DNA of 64,000 nucleotides from Pseudoalteromonas shioyasakiensis (GTDB lineage Bacteria > Pseudomonadota > Gammaproteobacteria > Enterobacterales > Alteromonadaceae). Position 1 is the first letter of the stretch. Every line of letters starts with the position of its first letter. The stretch covers positions 124,001 through 188,000 of the forward strand of contig NZ_JANIGL010000004.1 of the NCBI RefSeq assembly GCF_024518675.1. The letters are read 5' to 3'. The position numbers and the translations under genes were made by a program. Shown piece by piece: positions 1 to 9,301 of this stretch. The notes below the pieces were generated by a model. That model did not search any database. It was given only the letters and a program-made list of their open reading frames with translations, and was not told where the DNA came from.

Positions 1-1665
1 AATGGGCGATAGCCACCAAAAGAAACTAGGGGTGTAGTAATAAGCCACACTACCCCAAGCAATCGCAACCAAGGTTGCTATAAGTGTATAGCCAATGGCT
101 TCTTTCCAAGGGACCATGCGACCCGATCTAGGTTGTGCGTCCCAAGATACTTTTTTACCAAGAAAAACACACACCACAAAGTAACTATGAAAAACCATCA
201 TTAATGGCGCTACTATAATTGCGAACACGGTTTCGATAAGTGAACCTAATATTAGCTTTATAGAGCCACCAAATTGTTTATTTCTATGAATTAAAGTCAC
301 TATCAAGCCCATTAATTTAGGCAATAATAATAATACTATAGTGATAAATAATAATGAGTCTATCAGCTCGGTCTTGGCTATTTGCCAAGTAGGAAAAAGT
401 TGATATGGCTGGTTAAAATAAACGTTACTATTTACAGCACGAGTGACAGCGTCAATAGTACTAAGTACTAGCATTGAGAGCCAAATTAAGGATGAAATAT
501 AGGCCGTTGCACCAAGTAAAAAGTGTAGTTTATTCATTAGCTTAATGCCAGACTTCGGCAGTAAGCCTAAATGCTGGATATTACCTTGCACCCAACGTCT
601 ATCACGAATTGCATAATCTAAAATATTACTAGGCACTTCTTCATAGCTACCTTGAACATCACTTAATAAAATGACATCCCAGCCAGCACGATTTAATAAT
701 GCAGCTTCAACAAAGTCATGGCTGAGTATCTCACCACCAAACGGGGCTTTCCCTTCGAGTACTGGTAGACCGCAGCAATTTATAAATGCTTCAACACGAA
801 TAATGGCATTATGCCCCCAATAATTGGCTTGGTTTGTTTGCCAAAAGGCGGAGCCCGTTGCAAGCATAGGACTATACAATACTGATGCAAACTGTAAAAA
901 GCGGCCAAAAAAGGTTTCTTGCCTAACAGGGATTGGAATGGTTTGGATCAAGCCTGAGTTTGGCTTGTTGATCATGCTTGCCGTCAGCTCTAACATGCAT
1001 TGGCCTGTCATGATACTGTCTGCGTCAAGCACAATCATATGGTCATACTGGCTGCCCCAGCGCTCACAAAAATCAGCCAGATTACCCACTTTACGATGTT
1101 TGTTATCAGTACGGTTACGATAAAAAACCTGCTTTGCAGTCTCACCTAAGCGGGCGGTTAAATCATGCCATGCTTTTAGTTCATTGCGAGCAATTTCTTT
1201 ATCCTGCGTATCACTTAATAAGTAAAAATCAAAATGCTCAAACTGACCGGTTTTTAACAGCGAACGTAAGCTTACTTCAAACCCAGCGATAACACGCTCC
1301 GTATCTTCATTGTAGATAGGCATAACTACGGCTGTTTTAGTTTTACTCAACGCTTGGGTATCTATTTGAATTGGCTTCTGACGTTGTAGCGTCAGGGGAT
1401 CAATTCTAAATAATTGTAAAATAAAGCCCATACAGCCACTACAAAATGCAGTTACAATCCAAGCAAAGGTAATAGAAAATAACCCAAGTAAGGCATACTC
1501 AAGCGGGGTCATGCCATTTGAATTTAAAATATCAAACATGATCCACATCCCGTATGCAGATATAAACAGCACTAAAACGCTAAATAGTGCTATACGTGTT
1601 TTTTTCAACGGTATAGCAGCATTGGCTGCTTTACTGTTACTGGATGTCGTTTGGATACCAGACAT
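1..1665 (-). CDS. opgH: OpgH (MdoH) glucans biosynthesis glucosyltransferase, 3' end outside the window
   Basis: Inner-membrane GT2-family glucosyltransferase that builds the beta-glucan backbone of osmoregulated periplasmic glucans from UDP-glucose. The 555 codons present show an N-terminal membrane pair, then a cytosolic glycosyltransferase domain with VVMPIYNED, the metal-binding VLDADS (DxD-type) motif and RRWVQGN (the (R/Q)xxRW acceptor motif), followed by several membrane segments. The start is the ATG read from 1665, which overlaps the end of opgG by 29 bp, so the two genes are translationally coupled. Family members are about 700-850 residues, so the C-terminal membrane part lies left of the window. 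Identification is confident from motifs plus the opgG neighbour. Confidence 0.95.
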   Translation of the reverse strand, partial: MSGIQTTSSNSKAANAAIPLKKTRIALFSVLVLFISAYGMWIMFDILNSNGMTPLEYALLGLFSITFAWIVTAFCSGCMGFILQLFRIDPLTLQRQKPIQIDTQALSKTKTAVVMPIYNEDTERVIAGFEVSLRSLLKTGQFEHFDFYLLSDTQDKEIARNELKAWHDLTARLGETAKQVFYRNRTDNKHRKVGNLADFCERWGSQYDHMIVLDADSIMTGQCMLELTASMINKPNSGLIQTIPIPVRQETFFGRFLQFASVLYSPMLATGSAFWQTNQANYWGHNAIIRVEAFINCCGLPVLEGKAPFGGEILSHDFVEAALLNRAGWDVILLSDVQGSYEEVPSNILDYAIRDRRWVQGNIQHLGLLPKSGIKLMNKLHFLLGATAYISSLIWLSMLVLSTIDAVTRAVNSNVYFNQPYQLFPTWQIAKTELIDSLLFITIVLLLLPKLMGLIVTLIHRNKQFGGSIKLILGSLIETVFAIIVAPLMMVFHSYFVVCVFLGKKVSWDAQPRSGRMVPWKEAIGYTLIATLVAIAWGSVAYYYTPSFFWWLSPI

Positions 1666-3355
1666 AGCTCCATACCTCGCTTATTTCTTTGTCGCGTAGT
1701 TTCAATGATAAGCGCATATCCGCTGGCTTATCTCCTTCTGGCGCGATTTTAAAAGCAACACGCCATCCTTGATTATTTGGTAATTGTTGTACTGTTTTAT
1801 CGCTTACAGTGCCACTCGAAAGTGTTAAGTCAGCTTGTAAAACTAACTCTGCAGAGAGTTGATTAATATTTTCGCCGGTAAAATCAACGGTAAATTGGCG
1901 GTGACTTTTAGGCGGCGGGTTTTGCTCACCTGGTAAAGCTGCACTGCCTATTCGTGTTCGTAGCACACGGGCTTTATCTTGCTGTGCAAGCGCGGCATTA
2001 AAAGTAATAAGTGAGTAATCAAAGCTCATTGAATCACCGGCTTTTAGTGCTTGTTCTGGTACCCAATAACTGACAATGTTATCGTTTGTTTCGGTATCTG
2101 TTGGAATTTCGACTAACTCAACATGCCCTTTACCCCATTCTCCAATAGGTTGAACCCAGAAGCTTGGACGTGCGTGATAATGCGCTTCAGTATCTAAATA
2201 GTTGTTAAAGCTGCGGTCTCGCTGCGCTAAACCAAATCCTTTTGGGTTGGTATAGCTAAATGATGTAACGCTAAGTTGTTGTGGGTTATTAAGCGCTCGC
2301 CATACCCACTTGTTATCATCTGATTGCATTAATAAACCATCAGAGTCATGTACTTCAGGACGATAATCATCAAAGAATTTAGTGCTGTTTTCGCCGTGAT
2401 AAAACATACTAGTAAGTGGAGCTATACCGAGTTTTTTCACATCTTTACGAGCAAAAATCTGTATTTTTGTGGTCATTTCTGTATTTGTTGATGGGCTAAT
2501 TTCAAATCGATATGCACCCGTTACAGAGGGGCTATCAAGTAATGCATAGATTACAATATGGGTGTCGTCGGGCTGTGGTTTTACTAACCAAAACTCTTTA
2601 AAGACAGGAAACTCTTCGCCTGAGCTAAGCGCTGTATCTATAGCCAAGCCACGTGCTGAAATACCATACACCTGATCGGGACCGACTAAGCGAAAATAAG
2701 AGGCGCCTTGGAAAACCGCAACTTCATCTTTATATTGGTTATTATTTAAAGGAAAGTGAACACGAAAACCTGCATGGCCTAACTGAGTGTCTCCTATTGC
2801 TGTTGTGATCGCTTGCTCAAGAGGCGCTGCAGTGGCGTCGTAACGATAAAAGTCAGTTTTAAAAGGTACACTTTTAACATGCGCGTCGTTGTTTACCGTG
2901 TTAATAGTGACAGGGTTTTTATACAAAAAACCAGGGTGAAATAACTGCACTTCATAGAGGCTTTCATCTTTCCAGATAGCTTGCTCTTGGCGAAAACGAA
3001 TCGCACGATAATCTTGATAGTTAATACTTTGCAGCGCATCAATGGCGATTTCTTTGGCAGGTACGTACTCTGTTGCCGCAAGTTGCTTAGCACGAGCTGA
3101 AATAACGTCAAAGAGCTTTTCTGACGAAACAGTAAACAGAGTCGGTTGCTTCTCTGGCTTAGCAGTTTCAGCCTCAAGTTGGTTTTCAACTGTTTTCTGG
3201 TTTTCAGAAGCTTTAACTTCTAACTCTGCAGTGACAACGGGTTCTTTTGCTTCTTGTGCGGCAATCACGTTGCATGCACTTACGCTAAGTAATATGCCTG
3301 CCAAGGTACTTTTCTTCATTGATAAATTTAGAGCGCGCTGCGTTAGCGTTTTCAT
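1637..3355 (-). CDS. opgG: OpgG (MdoG) periplasmic glucan biosynthesis protein
   Basis: 572-residue OpgG/OpgD-family protein that acts in the periplasm with OpgH in assembling osmoregulated periplasmic glucans. The conserved core begins near residue 75 (LFDVISARAKQLA) and includes AIRFRQEQAIW, RDRSFNNYLDTEAHYHARPS and a C-terminal Ig-like region. The start at 3355 has AAGGAA 8 nt upstream. The N-terminus has an export signal ending SVSAC (Cys28), which fits a lipobox, then an acidic Glu/Lys/Ala-rich linker of about 45 residues before the family core. A lipid anchor would be unusual for OpgG, which is normally soluble; signal peptidase I cleavage after VIAA is the alternative. Confidence 0.95.
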   Translation of the reverse strand: MKTLTQRALNLSMKKSTLAGILLSVSACNVIAAQEAKEPVVTAELEVKASENQKTVENQLEAETAKPEKQPTLFTVSSEKLFDVISARAKQLAATEYVPAKEIAIDALQSINYQDYRAIRFRQEQAIWKDESLYEVQLFHPGFLYKNPVTINTVNNDAHVKSVPFKTDFYRYDATAAPLEQAITTAIGDTQLGHAGFRVHFPLNNNQYKDEVAVFQGASYFRLVGPDQVYGISARGLAIDTALSSGEEFPVFKEFWLVKPQPDDTHIVIYALLDSPSVTGAYRFEISPSTNTEMTTKIQIFARKDVKKLGIAPLTSMFYHGENSTKFFDDYRPEVHDSDGLLMQSDDNKWVWRALNNPQQLSVTSFSYTNPKGFGLAQRDRSFNNYLDTEAHYHARPSFWVQPIGEWGKGHVELVEIPTDTETNDNIVSYWVPEQALKAGDSMSFDYSLITFNAALAQQDKARVLRTRIGSAALPGEQNPPPKSHRQFTVDFTGENINQLSAELVLQADLTLSSGTVSDKTVQQLPNNQGWRVAFKIAPEGDKPADMRLSLKLRDKEISEVWSYVWYPNDIQ

Positions 3356-3609
3356 TAGGTATTTCCTTTAGCCATTAACTAAATATGTTTTTGCAAAAAC
3401 CGAACCTAAAATAAAGTACTTAAATTCAAAGGCATTGGCTTTTGCGAAAGTAAAAGAGTGTATTTTATATACAGGAGTAGGAAGTTATTACATCAGATAA
3501 TACGGTGTTAATTCACTACTGTAAGACAATGTTACTAAAGTGAACCTTGCGCTAATATGAATAATGATTAATTTATGGCGGTAAAAGAGTAGGTAATGGA
3601 ATTGATTAT

Positions 3610-3639
3610 GAGCTTACGGTGATATTTACCGGTAAGCTC
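3610..3639. terminator. Stem-loop downstream of the panBC-lipoprotein run
   Basis: GAGCTTAC (3610-3617) pairs with GTAAGCTC (3632-3639), with inner GGT/ACC pairing. It begins about 10 nt after the stop of the 79-residue lipoprotein gene. There is no U-tract on either strand, so it may be an mRNA-stabilising hairpin rather than an intrinsic terminator. Confidence 0.5.
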
Positions 3640-3649
3640 AATGGGGATA

Positions 3650-3889
3650 TTACTGTACTGCGCCTAAGGCTTCAGCATTTTCTTTACATTGATTATATGA
3701 CTCAATACATTTAGTACTACATAGTTTATGAACCATACCGTCACCAGTACTTTGTTGCTCGCAATTAAGTTCACATTGATAATTCTGTTGAGCACATTGC
3801 TGCATCTCTGGGTTTTCAATGTGATTTTGGCAGCCAGATAATACGCTTAAAAATACCGCGGCTGTTGCTAACTTAAATAATGAATTCAT
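3650..3889 (-). CDS. Small cysteine-rich lipoprotein
   Basis: 79 residues. A signal peptide ends in the lipobox LSGC (Cys20), so an acylated envelope lipoprotein is expected. The mature part has six further cysteines in pairs spaced [12 protein letters not shown] and [12 protein letters not shown], suggesting disulfide bonds or metal binding. The ATG overlaps the panC stop by 4 bp (ATGA), so it is translated as the last gene of the folK-panB-panC run. I do not recognise a named family. The position after panC looks like transcriptional hitch-hiking rather than a pantothenate function. Confidence 0.75.
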   Translation of the reverse strand: MNSLFKLATAAVFLSVLSGCQNHIENPEMQQCAQQNYQCELNCEQQSTGDGMVHKLCSTKCIESYNQCKENAEALGAVQ

Positions 3890-4758
3890 GTTTTTTCCTG
3901 ATTGTTGTTATTAATATCAACTTGTAAGTTATCTATTAGCCTTACTTCGCCTAAAAACGCAGCAGCTAAAATCACCAAATTTTCATCATCTAGTGTAGCG
4001 TTTTTTAAGCTATCTCGCTGTGCTATTTCAAAATAATCTGGTTTAAGTCCTGCTTTAACGAGCGATTCTTTCGCTTGTTGGCACAGAGAGTTAAAATCAC
4101 GTTGGCCAGCAAGAAGTTTATCTGCACAACTATTTAGCTCTTTAAATAACGCAGTGGCAGTATTTTTTTGTTGCTCAGATAAGTAGCCATTACGTGAGCT
4201 CATAGCTAGGCCTGATACTTCACGTGTGGTCGGTACACCTATGATTTGCACTGGTACTGACAAGTCACGTACCATGGTTTTTATGACTTGCAGTTGTTGA
4301 AAATCTTTTTCCCCAAAACAAGCAAAATCGGGTTGTACTAAATTAAATAATTTAGTGACCACAGTGGCCACACCTTTGAAGTGGCCAGGGCGTGAGCCGC
4401 CACAATATCCCATTGAAATACCTGGAACATCAACAAAACTTTGCACACCTAAACCGTTTGGGTAGATGGTCTCTACGCTTGGGGTAAATACAGTGTCAGT
4501 TCCAAGCTCTGCTAAGCCTTGCTTATCAGCAGTTAGGGTACGTGGGTAATTAGCTAAATCTTCGTTGGCACCAAATTGCATAGGATTAACGAAAATGCTC
4601 ACCACCACTTTATCTGCCATGGTTTTTGCTTTTTCTACCAAGGAAAAATGGCCTTGGTGCAGATTGCCCATGGTAGGTACTAAGGCAATGCTTAAACCCG
4701 CTTGTCGCCAGGCTTTTATTTGGCTACGAAGAGATTTTATTTCAGTTATTGACTGCAT
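3886..4758 (-). CDS. panC: Pantothenate synthetase
   Basis: 290-residue cytosolic enzyme that condenses pantoate with beta-alanine using ATP, the last step of pantothenate synthesis. Near the N-terminus it carries [14 protein letters not shown], whose HxGH is the class-I nucleotidyl-transfer signature, then [20 protein letters not shown] and MSSRNGYLS (the KMSKS-like loop). Length is normal. Its ATG overlaps the panB stop by 1 bp (TAATG), so the two are coupled. Confidence 0.97.
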   Translation of the reverse strand: MQSITEIKSLRSQIKAWRQAGLSIALVPTMGNLHQGHFSLVEKAKTMADKVVVSIFVNPMQFGANEDLANYPRTLTADKQGLAELGTDTVFTPSVETIYPNGLGVQSFVDVPGISMGYCGGSRPGHFKGVATVVTKLFNLVQPDFACFGEKDFQQLQVIKTMVRDLSVPVQIIGVPTTREVSGLAMSSRNGYLSEQQKNTATALFKELNSCADKLLAGQRDFNSLCQQAKESLVKAGLKPDYFEIAQRDSLKNATLDDENLVILAAAFLGEVRLIDNLQVDINNNNQEKT

Positions 4759-5552
4759 TATTTAAACTCATGCTCAGTGCTTGGAAAGGCGCCACTTTTT
4801 ACATCTGCGCAGTATTTTTTCACAGCATCAGGCATATTGCCTGTTTCTAGTAAAAAGTTTTTCGAAAACTTAGGAATATAGCCGGCTGAAATACCAACTA
4901 AATCATGCATAACTAAAATTTGGCCGTCGGTTTGATTGCCTGCACCAATCCCTATGGTTGGAATATTAAGTGCCTCGGTAATGCGTTTTGCCAGCGCTGA
5001 AGGAATGCATTCAAGTACAATTAATTGTGCTCCCGCGGCTTCCAGTGCTTTAGCATCACTAATCATTTTTTGTGCTTGTTCTTCACCACGACCTTGAATT
5101 TTAAAACCACCAAAAACATGCACTGATTGCGGTGTTAAACCTAAATGCCCACATACAGGAATACCTTGCTGGGTAAGTGCTTTAATTGATTCATGCAACC
5201 ACTCGCCACCTTCAAGCTTTACCATGTTGGCACCAGCGCGCATTAGCTCTGCTGCATTTTTACAGCTCTGCTCTGGGTTGGAGTAGGTCATAAATGGCAT
5301 GTCAGCAATAACAAATAAATCGCGGCTACCAGCACGAACACTGCGAGTATGATAGGCAATATCTTGATTAGTTACAGCGAGGGTATCATCACCCCCTTGC
5401 AGCACCATTCCTAGTGAATCGCCGACCAAAATAACGTCTACACCGTTATCATAAAATAGCTTAGCAAAGCTGGCATCATAAGCCGTTAAAGCGGTTATTT
5501 TTTGTTGTTCTGCTTTCATTTTAATGAGAGTAGAAACTGTTATTTTAGACAT
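4758..5552 (-). CDS. panB: Ketopantoate hydroxymethyltransferase
   Basis: 264-residue cytosolic enzyme that transfers a hydroxymethyl group from methylenetetrahydrofolate to alpha-ketoisovalerate, the committed step to pantoate. Visible family signatures are [25 protein letters not shown] (metal-binding Asp), [17 protein letters not shown] and IGIGAG. It follows folK at a 31-nt gap and is coupled to panC. Confidence 0.97.
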   Translation of the reverse strand: MSKITVSTLIKMKAEQQKITALTAYDASFAKLFYDNGVDVILVGDSLGMVLQGGDDTLAVTNQDIAYHTRSVRAGSRDLFVIADMPFMTYSNPEQSCKNAAELMRAGANMVKLEGGEWLHESIKALTQQGIPVCGHLGLTPQSVHVFGGFKIQGRGEEQAQKMISDAKALEAAGAQLIVLECIPSALAKRITEALNIPTIGIGAGNQTDGQILVMHDLVGISAGYIPKFSKNFLLETGNMPDAVKKYCADVKSGAFPSTEHEFK

Positions 5553-5583
5553 AATATCCTCGTCGGCATCGCCCTGAAATTAA

Positions 5584-6069
5584 TTACAGAGGTAATTGTT
5601 GTAGTTCGTTTAATGCTAAGGTTGTGGTAAGCGTGCTTAGTGTTATACCTGTTGGCAGAATAAGTTCTGGCGCAATTTCAAGTAAAGGGTACACCACAAA
5701 CTCACGCTCGGTTAGGCCGTAATGGGGGACAGTTAAACGCTCGGTATTTATTAGTTGCTCGCCAAATAATAAAATATCGATATCGAGGGTACGCGGTCCC
5801 CAGCGTTCTTGTTTACGCACGCGGCCATGTTCAAGCTCTATTTGCTGCGTTAAATCAAGTAGCTGTTCAGGGCTTAACGATGTTCTAATCGCTGCCACAG
5901 CATTGACATAATCAGGTTGGTCTTGCGGTCCCATTGGCTTACTGGCGTAATGGTGTGAAACCGCAACGAATTCAGAGTCAGGTAGCCCCTGCAGGGCAAC
6001 TACCGCATTATTAAGCTGATCACGGGGGGCATTCAAATTTGCCCCTAGGCCAAGGTATACAAGTTCCAT
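5584..6069 (-). CDS. folK: HPPK, 6-hydroxymethyl-dihydropterin pyrophosphokinase
   Basis: 161-residue folate-pathway enzyme that transfers pyrophosphate from ATP to 6-hydroxymethyl-7,8-dihydropterin. It begins with the family pattern VYLGLGANL and has the signature RWGPRTLDIDILLFG with the two magnesium-binding Asp residues. Length matches the E. coli enzyme. It lies 4 nt after the pcnB stop, an order seen in other gammaproteobacteria. Confidence 0.96.
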   Translation of the reverse strand: MELVYLGLGANLNAPRDQLNNAVVALQGLPDSEFVAVSHHYASKPMGPQDQPDYVNAVAAIRTSLSPEQLLDLTQQIELEHGRVRKQERWGPRTLDIDILLFGEQLINTERLTVPHYGLTEREFVVYPLLEIAPELILPTGITLSTLTTTLALNELQQLPL

Positions 6070-6073
6070 TTTA

Positions 6074-7462
6074 TCACTCGGCTACTGGTTTGGGGCCGCG
6101 GCGGCGACTACGGCGTCGGCCTTTAGCTGGGCCTTGGTTACCAAGCGCTTTGACCATATCTTTTTGACCATTAATATCTTTGCTTAAATAGGCCGTCCAC
6201 CAATTTGCGAGTTCTTGGTGTTCTTGCTCACCAGCTTGCACGCGTAATAATAAGAAATCATAAGCTGCTTTAAAGCGTGGTTGTTGCGTTAGCCTATAGG
6301 CACGTTGGCCAGAACGTTTATCTAAACGTTGTTGTATATGCCAAATATCACGAGCGCCTAAGGTAAAGCGCTTTGGCACGGCAATATGCTGGGCATTTTC
6401 GCTCAGTACTTTATTCATCGCTTGAGCGAAAGCATCATACTCAGAAAGTTGTTCACTGATTTGTAATTGCTTTGCAATTTTTAATAATGGGAACCACAAT
6501 AACGCAGCAAAAATAAAAGCCGGTGTGACTTTTTTATCCGCGTTTATGCGTTCATCTGTGTTGCGAAACATTTGCTGAATAAGGGAAAACTCTAAACCGT
6601 CTGGGTTTTTCTCTAAAATGCTATCTAGCGCTGGAAATAGTGATTTAAACAAATTGTAGCGGCGCAGCATTAGGAAGTTTTCTTCTGCTTTACCATTTAA
6701 GAATAATTTCAGTGTTTCTTCAAATAAGCGCGCAGGCGGAATGTTATCAAGCAAGCTTGCCAGCTCTTTAATTGGCTTTTCAGTTGCTGGCGCAATCGTC
6801 ATATCAAGCTTGGTAGCAAAACGAACGGCACGTAACATACGTACAGGGTCTTCTCTATAGCGTGTTTTAGGATCGCCAATTAACTCTATTTGTCTGGCAT
6901 TGATAGCCGCGATACCGTTGGCAAAATCATGAATAGAAAAATCATTAATCGAGTAATACAACGCGTTTATAGTAAAGTCACGGCGCTCTGCATCTTCTTC
7001 AATACTACCATAAACATTATCCCGTAATAACTGGCCCTGTTCACTTGATTGACTGATTTGATTCTTATCAGGTGCGGCTTCATGATGGCCACGCATTGTA
7101 GCAACTTCAATAATTTCACGGCCAAATACAATGTGCGCTAAACGAAAGCGGCGGCCGATTAAACGACAGTTACGAAATAACTTTTTGACTTGCTCAGGCG
7201 TCGCATTGGTTACAACATCAAAATCTTTTGGCTGTTGGCCTAACAAAATATCACGAATACAACCACCAACAAGGTAGGCATCAAAGCCTCCGTCTTTTAG
7301 GCGATATAATACCTTGATTGCATTTGGGCTAAATTGTTTGCGAGAAATGCCATGCTCATTACGTCCTATCACCAAAGGCTGCGTCGAGTCTTGCTGCTGA
7401 TTTGTCTGCGTGGCATTTGGGCCTATCATTTGCCGACAAAATTGAAAAAGCTTGGAAATAAT
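6074..7462 (-). CDS. pcnB: Poly(A) polymerase I, probable AUU start
   Basis: Adds 3' poly(A) tails to RNA and so promotes decay. Nucleotidyltransferase core: LVGGCIRDILLGQQPKDFDVV with the catalytic DxD pair, RRFRLAHIVF, RRDFTINALYY and RYREDPVRMLRAVRFA; the C-terminus is basic (KGRRRSRRRGPKP), as expected for an RNA-binding tail. The first in-frame ATG at 7564 has no ribosome site and would add 34 poorly plausible residues. At 7470-7474 there is AGGAG followed by three ATT codons; starting at the second (7462, spacing 7) gives SKLFQFCRQM, matching the E. coli N-terminus TRVANFCRKV, which is itself started from AUU. This gives 462 residues, close to the E. coli length. An alternative start is ATG at 7426. 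Confidence 0.9.
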   Translation of the reverse strand: MISKLFQFCRQMIGPNATQTNQQQDSTQPLVIGRNEHGISRKQFSPNAIKVLYRLKDGGFDAYLVGGCIRDILLGQQPKDFDVVTNATPEQVKKLFRNCRLIGRRFRLAHIVFGREIIEVATMRGHHEAAPDKNQISQSSEQGQLLRDNVYGSIEEDAERRDFTINALYYSINDFSIHDFANGIAAINARQIELIGDPKTRYREDPVRMLRAVRFATKLDMTIAPATEKPIKELASLLDNIPPARLFEETLKLFLNGKAEENFLMLRRYNLFKSLFPALDSILEKNPDGLEFSLIQQMFRNTDERINADKKVTPAFIFAALLWFPLLKIAKQLQISEQLSEYDAFAQAMNKVLSENAQHIAVPKRFTLGARDIWHIQQRLDKRSGQRAYRLTQQPRFKAAYDFLLLRVQAGEQEHQELANWWTAYLSKDINGQKDMVKALGNQGPAKGRRRSRRRGPKPVAE

Positions 7463-7474
7463 AATCTGTCTCCT
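7457..7474 (-). promoter_or_regulatory. Ribosome binding site with three AUU codons at the pcnB start
   Basis: On the minus strand AGGAG (7470-7474) is followed by ACAG and three consecutive ATT codons beginning at 7465, 7462 and 7459. No ATG or GTG lies at a usable distance. It fits a conserved non-canonical initiation site that keeps poly(A) polymerase low, as established for E. coli pcnB. Confidence 0.65.
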
Positions 7475-7675
7475 ACAGAATTTGGTTAATTGATAGCACA
7501 TAGCCATCAAAAATCTAACCAAGTATAGCTGTATTTTGTTATTAACTGCACGAGGAATGTGCATACTTGGCGATAAACGTGTTGCGTTTAAGGTTTGCTA
7601 AGGTTGGCTATAATATACCAGTGCAGCTCAAAAATTAAGTTGAAGGCTCTAAAATAAACGCTAATTAGCGAATTT

Positions 7676-8623
7676 TTACTTAATTATATGAGTAAAGTGG
7701 GTGGTGAGGTTGTCGGCTGATTGAGAAATTTGAATTTGTGCTACTTTTGGTACTACATTTAAGTGATAACGCTCAATAGCCCAAGCCATCATTTGCTCAA
7801 TACTTGCACTTAATAGTTCTTGCTCTGGTGCTAAGCCTAAAAACTCAAAAGCACTAAAAAGTGCAGGTTTTGGCTGCTGCTTAGAAATTGCAGGGGCATA
7901 ATTTTGCTTTGATAATTTAAAGTCAGGCTCTGCGACCGCTAAAGGCAAATGAGCATAGTTAGGAGTTGTTGCACCTAGCTGCTTAAATAAACTAAGTTGT
8001 CTGGCGGTGGGCTCTAATAAGTCAGCTCCGCGTACAACATCAGTAATCTTTTGCTCAATATCGTCTGCGACAACGACCAGCTGATAAGCAAACAAGCCAT
8101 CACTGCGCTTGATTATATAATCTTCATGAGCCAATCCAGAGTCAACAACCACTTCGTCCTGAATAAGGTCGTGATAGTGTGAGGTCGCATGACATTGGGT
8201 TAAACGCAGCGCATGGTTGTCAAAAGCGAGGGCAAGGTTTTTACAATGGCCTTGATAGATGCCACCGAGTGCTTTAACTTGCTTGCGGGAGCAGTTACAG
8301 GCATAAACGAGTTGTTTGGCTTGAAGTTGCGCTACGATGTGTTGATAAAGTTCATGGCGCTGAGTTTGATAGACAACTTGCTCATCCCAATATAAGCCAT
8401 AAGCTTCTAAGGTTTTCAGAATATCATCTGCTGCGCCTTTAACAACGCGGGTGGTGTCTATATCTTCAATGCGAACTAACCAACTACCTTGATGGTGTTT
8501 AGCATCAAGGTAACTACCTACAGCCGCTACCAGTGAACCAAAATGAAGAGGTCCAGAAGGAGACGGCGCAAAGCGACCGCGATAATTGCGCACTGGCGCA
8601 GTAACGGCTGTGGTATCAGACAT
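7676..8623 (-). CDS. gluQ: Glutamyl-Q tRNA(Asp) synthetase
   Basis: 315-residue paralogue of the GluRS catalytic domain that lacks an anticodon-binding domain. It activates glutamate and attaches it to queuosine-34 of tRNA(Asp). Visible: RGRFAPSPSGPLHFGSL (HIGH-like HFGS), LVRIEDIDTTR, a zinc-type cluster CNCSRKQ...YQGHC and KLSKQN (KMSKS-like). It sits directly after dksA, the usual gammaproteobacterial arrangement. Confidence 0.95.
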   Translation of the reverse strand: MSDTTAVTAPVRNYRGRFAPSPSGPLHFGSLVAAVGSYLDAKHHQGSWLVRIEDIDTTRVVKGAADDILKTLEAYGLYWDEQVVYQTQRHELYQHIVAQLQAKQLVYACNCSRKQVKALGGIYQGHCKNLALAFDNHALRLTQCHATSHYHDLIQDEVVVDSGLAHEDYIIKRSDGLFAYQLVVVADDIEQKITDVVRGADLLEPTARQLSLFKQLGATTPNYAHLPLAVAEPDFKLSKQNYAPAISKQQPKPALFSAFEFLGLAPEQELLSASIEQMMAWAIERYHLNVVPKVAQIQISQSADNLTTHFTHIIK

Positions 8624-8640
8624 GGTTTAACGAATAGCTA

Positions 8641-9084
8641 TTAACCGCGTCCAGCTTGTTTTTCTTTGATTTCCGCAAGCGTTTTACAGTCTACGCATAA
8701 ATCAGCAGTAGGACGTGCTTCTAAACGGCGGATACCAATTTCAATTCCACATGATTCACAATACCCAAAATCATCTTCTTTGATAAGGATAATTGTTTTT
8801 TCAATTTTTTTGATCAGTTTACGCTCTCGGTCACGTGTTCTAAGTTCTAAAGAGAACTCTTCTTCTTGTGCAGCACGGTCAACTGGATCAGGAAAGTTAG
8901 CAGCTTCATCTTGCATGTGCGATTTAGTACGGTCTACTTCGTTACGTAAGTCATTGCGCCATGCTTCCAAAATAGTTTTAAAATGAGCACGTTGTGCTTC
9001 ATTCATATACTCTTCGCCCGGTTTTTCCTGATACGGTTCTAATCCGGCCTGAGCCAATAACCCTAATTTTTTTTGGTCTGGCAT
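8641..9084 (-). CDS. dksA: RNA polymerase-binding transcription factor DksA
   Basis: 147-residue secondary-channel regulator that acts with ppGpp on rRNA and amino-acid promoters. A coiled-coil region (about residues 33-105) carries the tip DPVD, with Asp66 and Asp69 matching the essential acidic pair. A C4 zinc finger follows, Cys109/Cys112 (CESC) and Cys130/Cys133 (CVDC). It leads the dksA-gluQ-pcnB-folK-panBC run; its promoter must lie in 9085-9301. Confidence 0.97.
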   Translation of the reverse strand: MPDQKKLGLLAQAGLEPYQEKPGEEYMNEAQRAHFKTILEAWRNDLRNEVDRTKSHMQDEAANFPDPVDRAAQEEEFSLELRTRDRERKLIKKIEKTIILIKEDDFGYCESCGIEIGIRRLEARPTADLCVDCKTLAEIKEKQAGRG

Positions 9085-9301
9085 AACTTTCTCCTAAATC
9101 CTTAATATAATGCCCAGCTTTAGCCGGCGGCTATAAATAACAGAATCCTATGGCCTAGGCAAATTTATTTTTAATTAATTAGCTGTGGTTAAATTGTTTT
9201 TACTGCTTTAAAAGGTATCAGGCGGTAATTATGATTGCTTTTTAATCACAGTGTGATTTTTTAACTGGCCTAGTTATATGGGCAAAAATAATTTTTACAA
9301 C

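Noticed and set aside
824..1123. Plus-strand 99-residue ORF
   Set aside because: Antisense to the conserved opgH glycosyltransferase domain; no ribosome site and no recognisable protein features.
3042..3371. Plus-strand 109-residue ORF over the opgG start
   Set aside because: Shadow of opgG codons; opgG has clear family motifs and a ribosome site.
9244..9258. AATCACAGTGTGATT palindrome before dksA as a Crp site or terminator
   Set aside because: Half-sites are inverted relative to the Crp consensus and too close, and no plus-strand gene precedes it.
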